This document shows, piece after piece, positions 37,232 through 44,982 of a DNA stretch of 64,000 nt. Below the pieces are notes generated by a model. The model made no database searches and was not told the DNA's origin. It saw only the letters and a list, made by a program, of their open reading frames with translations. Origin of the DNA: a virus; IMG/VR virus record IMGVR_UViG_3300046003_007336, positions 124,001-188,000 of that record; one strand, 5' to 3'. Each line of letters opens with the position of its first letter. The stretch's first letter is position 1. The position numbers and the translations under genes are program-made.

Positions 37232-37551
37232 TCGGACTTGCCCCAGACGACGTCGGTTTGGCTGATAGTGGTTTCGACGCCAGCCTTCCACTGCCACACA
37301 ACACCGCCGTAAGGTCCGGTGGTCGCGGCATCATCATACCAGTGTAGAGTGATGACCACCCAGGTGTCGTCGCTGTTCTCGCTGATGCCATGGAGCATCA
37401 CACGCATGCTCTCGTGGTCGGTCATGAAGGAATCAAACTGAAAATCGTCTCGATGGGACCGCTGGCGGAGAACCAGAAACTGGGGCAACTCCACGCAGGG
37501 ATTTTCGACGGCAGTGTTGAGGACTGCGAGGAACTTGGTGATGTCGATCAT
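37228..37551 (-). CDS. Unknown phage protein, 107 aa
   Basis: Starts at ATG 37551, coupled to both neighbours. Composition is beta-rich and aromatic (SDDTWVVITLHWYDDAATTG, then GGVVWQWKAGVETTIS). The N-terminus is a helix (DITKFLAVLNTAVEN). No recognised domain. Confidence 0.6.
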   Translation of the reverse strand: MIDITKFLAVLNTAVENPCVELPQFLVLRQRSHRDDFQFDSFMTDHESMRVMLHGISENSDDTWVVITLHWYDDAATTGPYGGVVWQWKAGVETTISQTDVVWGKSE

Positions 37552-37904
37552 TTGATTTCAAACTCCTCGGTCCACATGACCGTCATGTTCTTGTAGGTCA
37601 CGGTATGGTGGAGAACCTTCCAGCCAAGGTCGGTGGCGGTGATGAACAGGGTGGGGAACGGCTTGCCCTCCTCCCAGATGTAGTGGCCATAGCGGAACAC
37701 CTCCGGGTCGCCCCACGAACCGACGCATTTGTCAGCGTGCGTGCTGCTGCACCGTTTGAGCCGACGCGTCTCCAGCTTCCCCTTCGCGGCGATTTTGTCG
37801 AAAATATCCGACCCGAATGCCTTGACGGCTTGCTCGCGCGAATACCCCTTCCTCTTTTTAAGGTCGGTGTAGTCGGTGAACAGCGAGGTCTCGGGGATAA
37901 TCAA
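37548..37904 (-). CDS. Unknown phage protein, 118 aa
   Basis: The start is TTG 37904, inside the stop of the upstream gene (TTGA). The protein has a helical N-terminal half (LKKRKGYSREQAVKAFGSDI), a Cys pair (KRCSSTHADKC) and a beta-rich C-terminal half (VLHHTVTYKNMTVMWTEEFE). Not recognised. Confidence 0.55.
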   Translation of the reverse strand: MIIPETSLFTDYTDLKKRKGYSREQAVKAFGSDIFDKIAAKGKLETRRLKRCSSTHADKCVGSWGDPEVFRYGHYIWEEGKPFPTLFITATDLGWKVLHHTVTYKNMTVMWTEEFEIK

Positions 37905-38185
37905 ATTCGAGCCCCCATGTAGACCGTAACATTGAAGACGACCGACTTCAGGCCGCGCGTGCCCCCGATGACGGGGAGCGAAAGCGATTCCATACCGCTG
38001 AGGGCCACGTAGCCGACTTCATCCATGACCGGCAGATCGCGCAGCAGGGGGCGCGACGGGATGGCCGAAATCAGGGCGTGAACGTCGTCCATCAGCATGT
38101 GGGTGGTGAATGCGTTCGCGGTCTCGCCGAGGTCTTGTTGAACCCAGTCGGGTCCGCCGACATACTGGAAGGTGACCTTGATCAT
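37901..38185 (-). CDS. Unknown phage protein, 94 aa
   Basis: A beta-rich protein (MIKVTFQYVGGPDWVQQDLG, ending LKSVVFNVTVYMGARI) with one helix (TTHMLMDDVHALISAIPS). One base separates it from the upstream gene. Function unknown. Confidence 0.6.
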   Translation of the reverse strand: MIKVTFQYVGGPDWVQQDLGETANAFTTHMLMDDVHALISAIPSRPLLRDLPVMDEVGYVALSGMESLSLPVIGGTRGLKSVVFNVTVYMGARI

Positions 38186-38186
38186 C

Positions 38187-38558
38187 TTAGAACCTCAGGC
38201 TCGGCTTCGTCATTCCCTGCGGGGTGATGACGTGGTATTCGTCGTCACCGCCCTCCTCCTGATACCTCAGGACCAGCTTACCCGACGCCATGTGGGCGGC
38301 GATCTTCGCGGAGTCGGTTTCGTCCCAGCATCCCCAGACCGTGATGCCGTTGCGATAGGTGCCGTCCTGCCGGTCGAAGAAAACGACGCCCCCATTCTGG
38401 AATTCGATTTCGATCAGCCGCTTCGGGTCCGGCCCAACGCGGCTCTCGATGAGTTCGCGGGTGTAGTGGTTCTTCAGGAGCGCGGCGTTCAGCGCGTCGA
38501 TGTCCTTGAAGACCACGTTCTCGCTCTGGTGGACTGACAGTTGGTTTTCGCTCGACAT
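38187..38558 (-). CDS. Unknown phage protein, 123 aa
   Basis: First gene of the long minus-strand array that runs down to 35.9 kb. The centre is beta-rich (RLIEIEFQNGGVVFFDRQDG, then GITVWGCWDETDSAKIAAHM), and it ends in KPSLRF. There is no clear promoter in the 80 bases between it and the gp46 terminator, though read-through or an unrecognised promoter is possible. Function unknown. Confidence 0.6.
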   Translation of the reverse strand: MSSENQLSVHQSENVVFKDIDALNAALLKNHYTRELIESRVGPDPKRLIEIEFQNGGVVFFDRQDGTYRNGITVWGCWDETDSAKIAAHMASGKLVLRYQEEGGDDEYHVITPQGMTKPSLRF

Positions 38559-38614
38559 GCGGGGCTCCGAAAAATGGTTTCCCCAACCTACAGCGAAATT
38601 CTATCTTGTAAAGG

Positions 38615-38648
38615 AAAAACGAAGAAAGGCCCCCGAAGGAGCCTTTCT
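38615..38648 (-). terminator. Rho-independent terminator after gp46
   Basis: An 8-bp stem AGAAAGGC / GCCTTTCT (38623-38630 with 38641-38648) and ten-base loop. On the minus strand it is followed by TCGTTTTT. It lies three bases after the gp46 stop codon. Confidence 0.85.
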
Positions 38649-38650
38649 CT

Positions 38651-40708
38651 TTAGTTGTGGGCCTCGTCCTGGTCCAATGTAGTAAAACCGTTTTCCTTCC
38701 TGACCCACATCGTTCGGTCGATGCGGCCAACGAGTTCCTCGCGGTGGCTGATGAGGAAGACGTTCTTGCCACGGTCTCGGGCCATCCCCTTCAGAACACC
38801 CAGAGCGGCTTCGGCGCCCTGGCCACACATCCCGGAGTCCATGAGTTCATCCAGCCAAATCAGGTTGATCGACGTGTTCATGCTTTCCCAGACATCGCGG
38901 AAGCCCCACGAGGTCGCCATGATGACGCGGTTCATTTCGCCACGAGAGAGTTGCTCGAAATCGTAGTCCTGGCCCAGGAGGGTGATATCTACGGTGAGGT
39001 CAGATTGGAACTGAACCTCGTGCGGAAGACCAAGCTTGTCGAGGTAGAAATTCAAACGCGAGTTCAGATAGGAGAGGTTCTGGTCGATGATGCGCTTGCG
39101 AATGAACGAGTCCTTTCCGGTCAGGAGCTTCAGAAGGAATTCCTGGTGCTTGAGGAGTTCAGTCAGGTTGTTGATCGGGTCGTAATCGATCACTTGCAAG
39201 GCAGCTTTGAGGTCCGTGACTTGGTTCTCGAAGGGGTTGACGGCTTCGAGTTCCTGTTTGAGATCGCGCTCGATGGCGTCGCGGGCTTGCTTGGTCCGGT
39301 AGACGTCGTCGCGTGACTTGAAGTTTACGTCCGGTTTTTCACCCAGTTCTCCCAAACGATTCAACGTGGTCTCGATGTCGCGAATGATGCGGTCCATTTT
39401 GACCTTGCCCGCCGCGAGTTCAGCGTCCTTGGCGTCGGCCTCGATGAGGAGGTCGGCCTGTCGGGTTTTCTCTTCATCTTTCAGTTGCTCGATCTCGACG
39501 AGGACGAGTTCCGCTTCATCGCGGGCCTGAATGGCTTCAGCGTCTTCGCGGTCGGCCTTGGTGATCAGGTCAGCTTTCTGGGTCTCCAGGTTGGACAGCA
39601 CGGTTTTGAGGTGATCGGTGCCCTTCAAACCCTGCCCGCAGCAGACACAGTCAGAGGAATCGCTGGCCAGGATGTCGGCGTCGATCTTCAGAATATCCTT
39701 GCGGAGTTTGGTGGCAGCATTGACGTGACGATCTGCGTAACCGAGTTTGCGGTCATGGTCGGCCATCATGCGCTTCACCTGTGCCTCCACGCCCTGAGCG
39801 GCGGATGCTCGTAGTCGTCGGGCCTCAACCTCCACGGCGGAGAGTTCTCGCTTCAAGAGACTGACCTCGCGTTCGCCACCGTCTAGGGCAGCAGTGAACT
39901 CGCGTTCGCGTTCCATGAAGGCATCAAGAGCATCGAAGAGCTTGATCTCCGCGTCGAAGTCCATGGCTTCCATGAGGGCGAGATCGGCCGTCAGCGTGTC
40001 GATGCGGGTTTTGCTCGTCCGCCCCCATGTATCGAATTTCAGCACGGCCTGCGTGACGGCGTTCTCGATGCGGGAGTTGGCCTCAATGGTGGCATTGATC
40101 GATGCGGTCTGGTCCCGGATGCCGTCCTTGGTCAGCGTGATGAGCTTCTTCAGGACATCGGCCCGCTGACTGATCTGCGTAATGCCGAGCAGTTCTTCGA
40201 TCACGGCTCGCTGGTCGCTCACGCTGAGCTTGAGGAAGGGGTCGGTGAAGGTGTTGAGGGCCACGATGTGCTTGAACATCGTGTGCGTCATGCCGAGCAA
40301 GCGTTCGATCTCTTCCTGCGTATGGCGGTTCTCGCCTTGCGCCTCGTCGGTCTCGATCTTGAGTTCCTCGTCATTGCTATAGAGCTTCATGACGTCTGGC
40401 TTCTTGCCGCGCTCGATGCGGTAGGATTTTCCATCCCGTTCGAACTCGATGGTGACCAACATCGCCTTGCCGTTGATGTTGTTGATCAAGTTGGGGATTT
40501 TGATCTTCGTCAGCGGCTTGCCGAACAGAGCGAATGAGATCGCTTGCAGCATGGTGGATTTGCCCGCTCCGTTGCGGGTCGTGCCTCCATTGCTGTCCGT
40601 GCTCGAACCCAGGACCAGAGTCAGTCCAGCATCATCAAGCTTGATAGCCTGCGTGACAGCACCGACGCTGAGGAAGTTCTTCATGGTGACGTTGGTGATC
40701 TTGATCAT
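38651..40708 (-). CDS. 46: Recombination nuclease ATPase subunit, T4 gp46 (Rad50/SbcC-like)
   Basis: With gp47 it forms the complex that resects DNA ends for recombination-dependent replication and host DNA breakdown. The 685-residue protein starts at ATG 40708 (MIKITNVTMKNFLSVG). The Walker A is GAGKST preceded by an unusual Ser/Asn/Gly-rich loop (SSTDSNGGTTRN). Two long coiled coils flank a zinc hook SDCVCCGQGLKG at about residues 350-361, and the C-terminal ATPase lobe has the signature region LSRGEMNRVIMATSWG and Walker B LIWLDELMDSG. T4 gp46 has 560 residues. An intrinsic terminator follows; gp47 is 4.3 kb away rather than adjacent. Confidence 0.95.
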   Translation of the reverse strand: MIKITNVTMKNFLSVGAVTQAIKLDDAGLTLVLGSSTDSNGGTTRNGAGKSTMLQAISFALFGKPLTKIKIPNLINNINGKAMLVTIEFERDGKSYRIERGKKPDVMKLYSNDEELKIETDEAQGENRHTQEEIERLLGMTHTMFKHIVALNTFTDPFLKLSVSDQRAVIEELLGITQISQRADVLKKLITLTKDGIRDQTASINATIEANSRIENAVTQAVLKFDTWGRTSKTRIDTLTADLALMEAMDFDAEIKLFDALDAFMEREREFTAALDGGEREVSLLKRELSAVEVEARRLRASAAQGVEAQVKRMMADHDRKLGYADRHVNAATKLRKDILKIDADILASDSSDCVCCGQGLKGTDHLKTVLSNLETQKADLITKADREDAEAIQARDEAELVLVEIEQLKDEEKTRQADLLIEADAKDAELAAGKVKMDRIIRDIETTLNRLGELGEKPDVNFKSRDDVYRTKQARDAIERDLKQELEAVNPFENQVTDLKAALQVIDYDPINNLTELLKHQEFLLKLLTGKDSFIRKRIIDQNLSYLNSRLNFYLDKLGLPHEVQFQSDLTVDITLLGQDYDFEQLSRGEMNRVIMATSWGFRDVWESMNTSINLIWLDELMDSGMCGQGAEAALGVLKGMARDRGKNVFLISHREELVGRIDRTMWVRKENGFTTLDQDEAHN

Positions 40709-41262
40709 ACAGGGAATCTCAGTTTGAATTCTATGGCGGTTTTCTCGTCGGTGAAGGCAAAGCCGGTAGCGGTGCGGAAGGCGTAGCCCTTGCTGTTGTG
40801 GGCCAGCCACATCCACATCTGGGCGAGTTCTTCGGACATGCGGAAGAAACCGTCGCCGTAATCGTTGACAGACGATTCCGCGAAGATGAGCCGGAACTTG
40901 CCCGAGGTGGGCAGGGTCGGCATGTAGGCCCGCTCGGTTGATTGACCGGCAAACTTGGAGCCATACTTGTGGAACCAGCGTAGGAAACGAGTGCGATCTG
41001 CCTTCTTGCCGAACAGGACAGTGATGTCTGTGAACTTCATTTCAACCAAGGGGGCGGCAGTGCTGAACGACGAAACGAGTTGAAAATTCGTGACGTCGGG
41101 GTTTCCGCCCAACCAGATTGCGAAATGGAACAGATTGAAGCAACGGTGCGGTTCACCGAGGCCGGGTTGGCGCAGGGACGGTGCGGTCTTTTCTTGAAGG
41201 GGAACCGCGTAAGTAACGCCCCACTCTGACAACCGACCTCTGCTAAGGTTTTCTTCTATCAT
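40705..41262 (-). CDS. Unknown phage protein, 185 aa, with F-K-L-R-F motif, leaderless
   Basis: ATG 41262 lies six bases after a TATACT -10 box; a second ATG at 41283 lies within the promoter. The C-terminus (KGYAFRTATGFAFTDEKTAI then EFKLRFPV) is a clear example of the family unit: strand, acidic turn, helix, F-K-L-R-F. Another part (MKFTDITVLFGKKADRTRFL) resembles an internal copy of the same arrangement. It precedes and overlaps gp46 by four bases (ATGA), so gp46 is probably co-transcribed from the same promoter. Function unknown. Confidence 0.7.
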   Translation of the reverse strand: MIEENLSRGRLSEWGVTYAVPLQEKTAPSLRQPGLGEPHRCFNLFHFAIWLGGNPDVTNFQLVSSFSTAAPLVEMKFTDITVLFGKKADRTRFLRWFHKYGSKFAGQSTERAYMPTLPTSGKFRLIFAESSVNDYGDGFFRMSEELAQMWMWLAHNSKGYAFRTATGFAFTDEKTAIEFKLRFPV

Positions 41263-41268
41263 TGTTGG

Positions 41269-41297
41269 AGTATAGACGAGCACCCCCGAGGAGTCGA
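41269..41297 (-). promoter_or_regulatory. Sigma70-like promoter, leaderless geometry, for the gp46 operon
   Basis: On the minus strand TCGACT (41297-41292), a 17-base spacer and TATACT (41274-41269) precede ATG 41262 by six bases. Confidence 0.5.
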
Positions 41298-41388
41298 AAA
41301 TCGAAATCGGTTAACGGAAGATTTCGTTCTCGGCTGTACTTCATCGTTACTTGCGGGAAAACTGCTTGGCAAGAAACGCCAGCGGGGT

Positions 41389-41394
41389 TAAATA
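41389..41394 (+). promoter_or_regulatory. Late promoter box (GT-TAAATA-AG), leaderless geometry
   Basis: TAAATA on the plus strand, with five bases (AGCGC) before ATG 41400. Confidence 0.65.
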
Positions 41395-41399
41395 AGCGC

Positions 41400-41903
41400 A
41401 TGACCCCTTATCTGTTTCACGGCACGTCCATCTACGCCATGCTGGAGATTGCCAGCCAGAACCGCGTTGAGGGCGGCCAGAACGATGATTTCCACCACGG
41501 CGTCAGCCTGACGCGCTCGCTCGATCTGGCGGGCGATTTCGCCAACACCTCCGATGTGATCTGGCGCGACCATATGGGGATTGGCGAAGACCTCCCCGAG
41601 ACCACGGGGGCCGTTCTGGTCTTCAGTCGCGAGCTTCTCGAACAGGGCCACGAACTCACCGAGGTGGACTTCTTCGACGACGAGACCCGCGATGAACAGG
41701 AAGAGCGCACCAACGGCTCCATCGAAGAAGCCTCGACCTACATCGTCGCCATCGTGGTCAACCCGGTGGACCTGGAAACCTATGCGATGATGGCGTCACA
41801 GACCGACATGCTCTCCGACCCCACTGCGGTTATCGCATCGTTGAAGACCAGCGGCCTTATGATCTCGCCCGAGCAGGCATCGGCCAATTTCTCAGAAGCG
41901 TGA
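41400..41903 (+). CDS. Putative ADP-ribosyltransferase-like protein, leaderless late gene
   Basis: A 167-residue protein starting MTPYLFHGTSIYAMLEIASQ. The H-G-T-S near the N-terminus, followed by GVSLTRSLDLAGDFA, is typical of small phage and bacterial ADP-ribosyltransferase-fold proteins, where the His/Thr residues bind NAD. A late acidic segment (DEQEERTNGSIEEAS) could supply the catalytic Glu. T4 uses ADP-ribosyltransferases (Alt, ModA, ModB) to modify host RNA polymerase, but this protein is not obviously related to them. The fold call is by motif only. It is driven by a late box five bases before the ATG, unlike early T4 Mod proteins. Confidence 0.5.
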   Translation: MTPYLFHGTSIYAMLEIASQNRVEGGQNDDFHHGVSLTRSLDLAGDFANTSDVIWRDHMGIGEDLPETTGAVLVFSRELLEQGHELTEVDFFDDETRDEQEERTNGSIEEASTYIVAIVVNPVDLETYAMMASQTDMLSDPTAVIASLKTSGLMISPEQASANFSEA

Positions 41904-42632
41904 AACCAGACTGTAGTGCGTCTCGTTGACTATGCCGATGGAATCGTCCTGCATGGCTAGCTCAAGCATGGCCAGCCGTTTCTTGCGTCCGTTCCAGTGT
42001 ATCGAGACTGGTCGGCATTTTAGACCAGACCATTTGTGCTCACACGCTGCGATGTCTTGCCGAGTCTGCACCGGGCCGATCTGATCAGAACCCCCCTTGG
42101 CCTGAACAGGGACGACGCATTCAACGCCATCTCTATCCCGACCGACGTAAATGTCGTCTATTTCTACTTGACCGATACTCGGTATCTTGGTTCGAAGATG
42201 GCTCTGAATACGATGGAAAGTTCCATCTAGAAACTTGCTCATCAGTCCATTATCTGCCACCGTGGCGAGAACGGACTGTTCGTCGTTGGTTCTATATTTC
42301 TGAACCATCTCTGGAGAGTTATCTATTACTTGGATTGTCTCGATGGTCTCGTTCGGGAGAATCCGGCACTCGTTGGCGAGGTAGAAACGGTAGAGGGCAT
42401 CACCGGCTGGTTTGATAATCCACGTTTTTCCTGCCGGGGCGGTGTTCGTAATATGCGTCGGGAGTTCTTGTCTATACCGATATGAGTAGACGATGTCGCC
42501 AAGGTTCTTGGGCGTTTTTACGTTTTCTACTTGCCCGAGTTCTTCTCGGTCGAAAACAAACTCGGTAGCTCCGGGTGTGTAATGTTTGTAGAACACGGTA
42601 GTCATGATGTAAGAATAGGCACTAACTCTCAT
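41892..42632 (-). CDS. PD-(D/E)XK-like endonuclease
   Basis: A 246-residue protein. Residues 150-200 read GQVEIDDIYVGRDRDG, then VVPVQAKGGSDQIGPVQTRQ and the following Asp and Cys. The acidic residues followed by V-x-A-K fit the nuclease signature (E/D, then x-x-K), and Q-x-x-Q-D-x-x-A-C then C-R-P-V-S-I matches a family of phage and bacterial restriction-endonuclease-like proteins. I place metal-dependent DNA cleavage at moderate confidence. The promoter is TATACT, eight bases before ATG 42632, so the message may be leaderless. A second Met ten residues in is possible. It is convergent with the ART-like gene (12-base overlap). Confidence 0.6.
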   Translation of the reverse strand: MRVSAYSYIMTTVFYKHYTPGATEFVFDREELGQVENVKTPKNLGDIVYSYRYRQELPTHITNTAPAGKTWIIKPAGDALYRFYLANECRILPNETIETIQVIDNSPEMVQKYRTNDEQSVLATVADNGLMSKFLDGTFHRIQSHLRTKIPSIGQVEIDDIYVGRDRDGVECVVPVQAKGGSDQIGPVQTRQDIAACEHKWSGLKCRPVSIHWNGRKKRLAMLELAMQDDSIGIVNETHYSLVSRF

Positions 42633-42640
42633 AACCCAAT

Positions 42641-42667
42641 AGTATAGATGGGTTGCGAATACTTCAA
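42641..42667 (-). promoter_or_regulatory. Sigma70-like promoter for the nuclease-like gene
   Basis: On the minus strand TTGAAG (42667-42662), a 15-base spacer and TATACT (42646-42641). The -10 ends eight bases before ATG 42632. Confidence 0.5.
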
Positions 42668-42689
42668 CTTTTTCTTGATGATTTTTTCG

Positions 42690-42717
42690 TTGACAAAATA
42701 ATCCTCGGAGCTAATTT
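42690..42717 (+). promoter_or_regulatory. Sigma70-like promoter for the phosphoribosyltransferase operon
   Basis: TTGACA (42690-42695), a 16-base spacer and TAATTT (42712-42717), 24 bases before ATG 42742, with an ACGAGGA ribosome-binding site. It is divergent from the nuclease-like gene promoter. Confidence 0.65.
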
Positions 42718-42741
42718 CAGGGGGCTCAACGAGGAACCCCC

Positions 42742-43590
42742 ATGCTTCAACTTGTCCCCACCGCCACCGCACCGGAAACCGTCCGCTTCTCAGTTCATCG
42801 GTTCGATGACCTCGATACCGCGCCATTCAGCACCGACGACTATTCGCGGATGAAGTTCGGCGCAGACTCCGTGGCGAAACGGTTCGCCAACGAGATGGCC
42901 CAGGTCTTCTTCGATCAGCACCGCGAACTTCTGACCACCCGCTGCGTGGTCCTGCCAGCCCCGGCCACGACGGTTCCGGTGGCCTCGACGATGATGACCC
43001 TGCACTTCATCGACCGCCTCAATGTCCTGCTCGACCGGGCCGGAATGGAGCCCGTCGAGTGGTCGCACGTCCATCGCAATTTCTCATTCAACGACACCTA
43101 CGCGTCCGCCGACAGCGACACCCGCAAGGAGATGCTGGCCCGCGACCGCACCTTCCTGAACACCGACTACATCGAAAACGCCACGATCATCTTCGTCGAT
43201 GATGTGGTGATCACCGGCGCCCATGAGAACCGCATGGAGGCGTTCGTCCGTGACTGCGGCCTCGTCAATCAGATCGTCCTGGCCGCCTACGCGCGCTATG
43301 ACGGCGTCGTGGCCTCCACGGAGATGAAGCTCAACCATGCGCGCATCAAGACGGCGGCCGACATGGTCAGCCTGTCGATGGACGAGCCCGACTTCCGCAT
43401 CACCACTCGGGGCGTCCGACTCATGCTCGGAGAACAGCCCCAGCAGTTTGCCTTCCTCCTCAGCGAGGCAAGCTCGGATTTCGTGCGCGAACTCTATCGG
43501 TGCGCCATCGTGAAGGGCTATACCCGTCACGAGCCCTACGCGGCCAATGTTCAGGTTCTGCGGCTGGTCGTGCAGGAAATCGACGGATGA
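42742..43590 (+). CDS. Phosphoribosyltransferase-like protein
   Basis: A 282-residue protein with the type I PRTase signature at residues 149-162: TIIFVDDVVITGAHE, two acidic residues followed by a T-G turn that binds the PRPP phosphate. An upstream strand VVLPAPATTVPVASTMM may form the pyrophosphate-binding loop. Type I PRTases transfer ribose-5-phosphate to a base or, in some phage proteins, act on other acceptors. The specificity is not readable and this protein does not look like a standard purine or pyrimidine PRTase. It is the first gene of a four-gene plus-strand operon (coupled by ATGA/TAATG). Confidence 0.7.
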   Translation: MLQLVPTATAPETVRFSVHRFDDLDTAPFSTDDYSRMKFGADSVAKRFANEMAQVFFDQHRELLTTRCVVLPAPATTVPVASTMMTLHFIDRLNVLLDRAGMEPVEWSHVHRNFSFNDTYASADSDTRKEMLARDRTFLNTDYIENATIIFVDDVVITGAHENRMEAFVRDCGLVNQIVLAAYARYDGVVASTEMKLNHARIKTAADMVSLSMDEPDFRITTRGVRLMLGEQPQQFAFLLSEASSDFVRELYRCAIVKGYTRHEPYAANVQVLRLVVQEIDG

Positions 43591-43892
43591 ACATCGAACT
43601 ACCCGGCGCCGTCCTTCCTTCGAACTGGGTTCTAGCGACGATGCCAGCCATCGAACGCCTGCAACCCGGCATCACGGAGAAGGGCGAGGGCTGGGTAGTT
43701 CTGGTCGCCCGCGAACATCGCGACGCCGCGTTCATCACTCAAGAAGAACGCTATCATGAGATGCTCGGGTGGGCACGAGAGAACAACATCGAAATCGACC
43801 TCCGCATGATCGCGCAAGTCGGAGATACATTCTGGAAGGCTGAGGTTGCCACCTACGGCGCCGCCTCCCTGTTCTATTTGAGGTGGTCGTAA
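43587..43892 (+). CDS. Unknown phage protein, 101 aa, with C-terminal F-Y-L-R-W
   Basis: ATG 43587 overlaps the PRTase stop. The N-terminus (MNIELPGAVLPSNWVLATMP) is followed by an alpha/beta region (WVVLVAREHRDAAFITQEER) and the C-terminal TFWKAEVATYGAASLFYLRW. The last unit matches the recurring F-x-L-R-[FW] arrangement. Unknown function. Confidence 0.65.
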   Translation: MNIELPGAVLPSNWVLATMPAIERLQPGITEKGEGWVVLVAREHRDAAFITQEERYHEMLGWARENNIEIDLRMIAQVGDTFWKAEVATYGAASLFYLRWS

Positions 43893-44236
43893 TGGCGTCG
43901 AAAGCCGAGATTCAAGAACGCAAAATCCGCAAGGCCGTCATCGCCGCCTTGAAGGAAGTCTCGCGATGGAAAGCCTACAAGGACAAGATCGTGCGCGACG
44001 ACGGTCTGTGGATAAAGGAGGGAGACCATCGCGGCCACGAGGGCGCGACGCTCAATATCGGTTCGCCACATCACCGCGTTCCCCAACTGTACGTCAAACT
44101 CCAGCCCCACCGCCATCGCCAAACGGACCTCACCCGAGACGAACTCACTGACCTGTGGGACAAGATGAAGTTCTCGGAAGAGGGAGAATGTCTGTTGCCC
44201 CGGCCGGTCCTGGGACTGCTCGGGGTGGCCGAATGA
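43892..44236 (+). CDS. Unknown phage protein, 114 aa
   Basis: ATG 43892 overlaps the previous stop (TAATG). The N-terminus is a basic helix (MASKAEIQERKIRKAVIAAL), then a His-rich stretch (GDHRGHEGATLNIG, then PHHRVPQLYVKLQPHRHR) and a helical tail. The His-rich region could bind metal, but no known motif fits. The stop overlaps the next ATG. Confidence 0.6.
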   Translation: MASKAEIQERKIRKAVIAALKEVSRWKAYKDKIVRDDGLWIKEGDHRGHEGATLNIGSPHHRVPQLYVKLQPHRHRQTDLTRDELTDLWDKMKFSEEGECLLPRPVLGLLGVAE

Positions 44237-44982
44237 TCATTCTGACCAAGGGGCCCATCGATATGGATGCCCTGCTCGGCACATCGGCGATCAAGCTCAA
44301 GAAAGCCCCGACGATCAAGGTCGCCGAGACGGAGGCGTCGCCACACACCTTCTACCGTTTCTTCTGGAACAGCGTCACCTTCGAAACGCTGGGCGCGATC
44401 ATGCACGAGGACGACCTCTGCACGTGCAAGCTGGAGCACGACGTCCGCGCCGCCGTGACGTGGCTCAACGACGCCAGATATCGCTATCACCTCCACGAGG
44501 ACCGCCTAAAGTTTTCCGAGAAAGTTTCGGAAGAGGATTGGTCCCGCGTCAATCGCTATTGGAGCGATTACCGGGAGTGGCCCGGTAGTACGATTTCCAA
44601 CTATGCCGACTACGGTGCACAACTCAACCGCAGCCTGAACCGCGATGAGAAGACGAAAAACTGGGAGACCCAGCATCTCTTCCTCTACATCTACGATCTC
44701 AAGACGGCCGAACGTTTCGCCAAAAAGTTTGGCATGACGTTCACCGAGGAAGAGATTCCGTGGAACCCGGCGCCGAAGCCTGTCCCGGCACCCGTGTTCG
44801 TCCACGGTGACCTCGACCATAGCGGTTGCGTCACCCCCACGCCTGCGGTGTCGCCAGGATGGCAGTTCGCCTCGCCGACGATTGACACCCAGAGTGCCGA
44901 ACCGCCGACGAGGCGTTGGTTGTCCAAAATGTTGTTCGGAAACCCTGGTACGTCTGACGAAGTTGGGCGCCGGAGGCTTTAG
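44233..44982 (+). CDS. Unknown phage protein, 249 aa
   Basis: Coupled to the upstream gene by an ATGA overlap. The N-terminal half is helical with a Cys pair (HEDDLCTCKLEHDVRAAVTW). The middle has an aromatic, Arg-rich region (WSRVNRYWSDYREWPGS) and a strand-helix unit (HLFLYIYDLKTAERFAKKFG) resembling the recurring family. The last 60 residues are Pro-rich and likely disordered. Its final bases overlap gp47, which is convergent. Confidence 0.6.
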   Translation: MIILTKGPIDMDALLGTSAIKLKKAPTIKVAETEASPHTFYRFFWNSVTFETLGAIMHEDDLCTCKLEHDVRAAVTWLNDARYRYHLHEDRLKFSEKVSEEDWSRVNRYWSDYREWPGSTISNYADYGAQLNRSLNRDEKTKNWETQHLFLYIYDLKTAERFAKKFGMTFTEEEIPWNPAPKPVPAPVFVHGDLDHSGCVTPTPAVSPGWQFASPTIDTQSAEPPTRRWLSKMLFGNPGTSDEVGRRRL

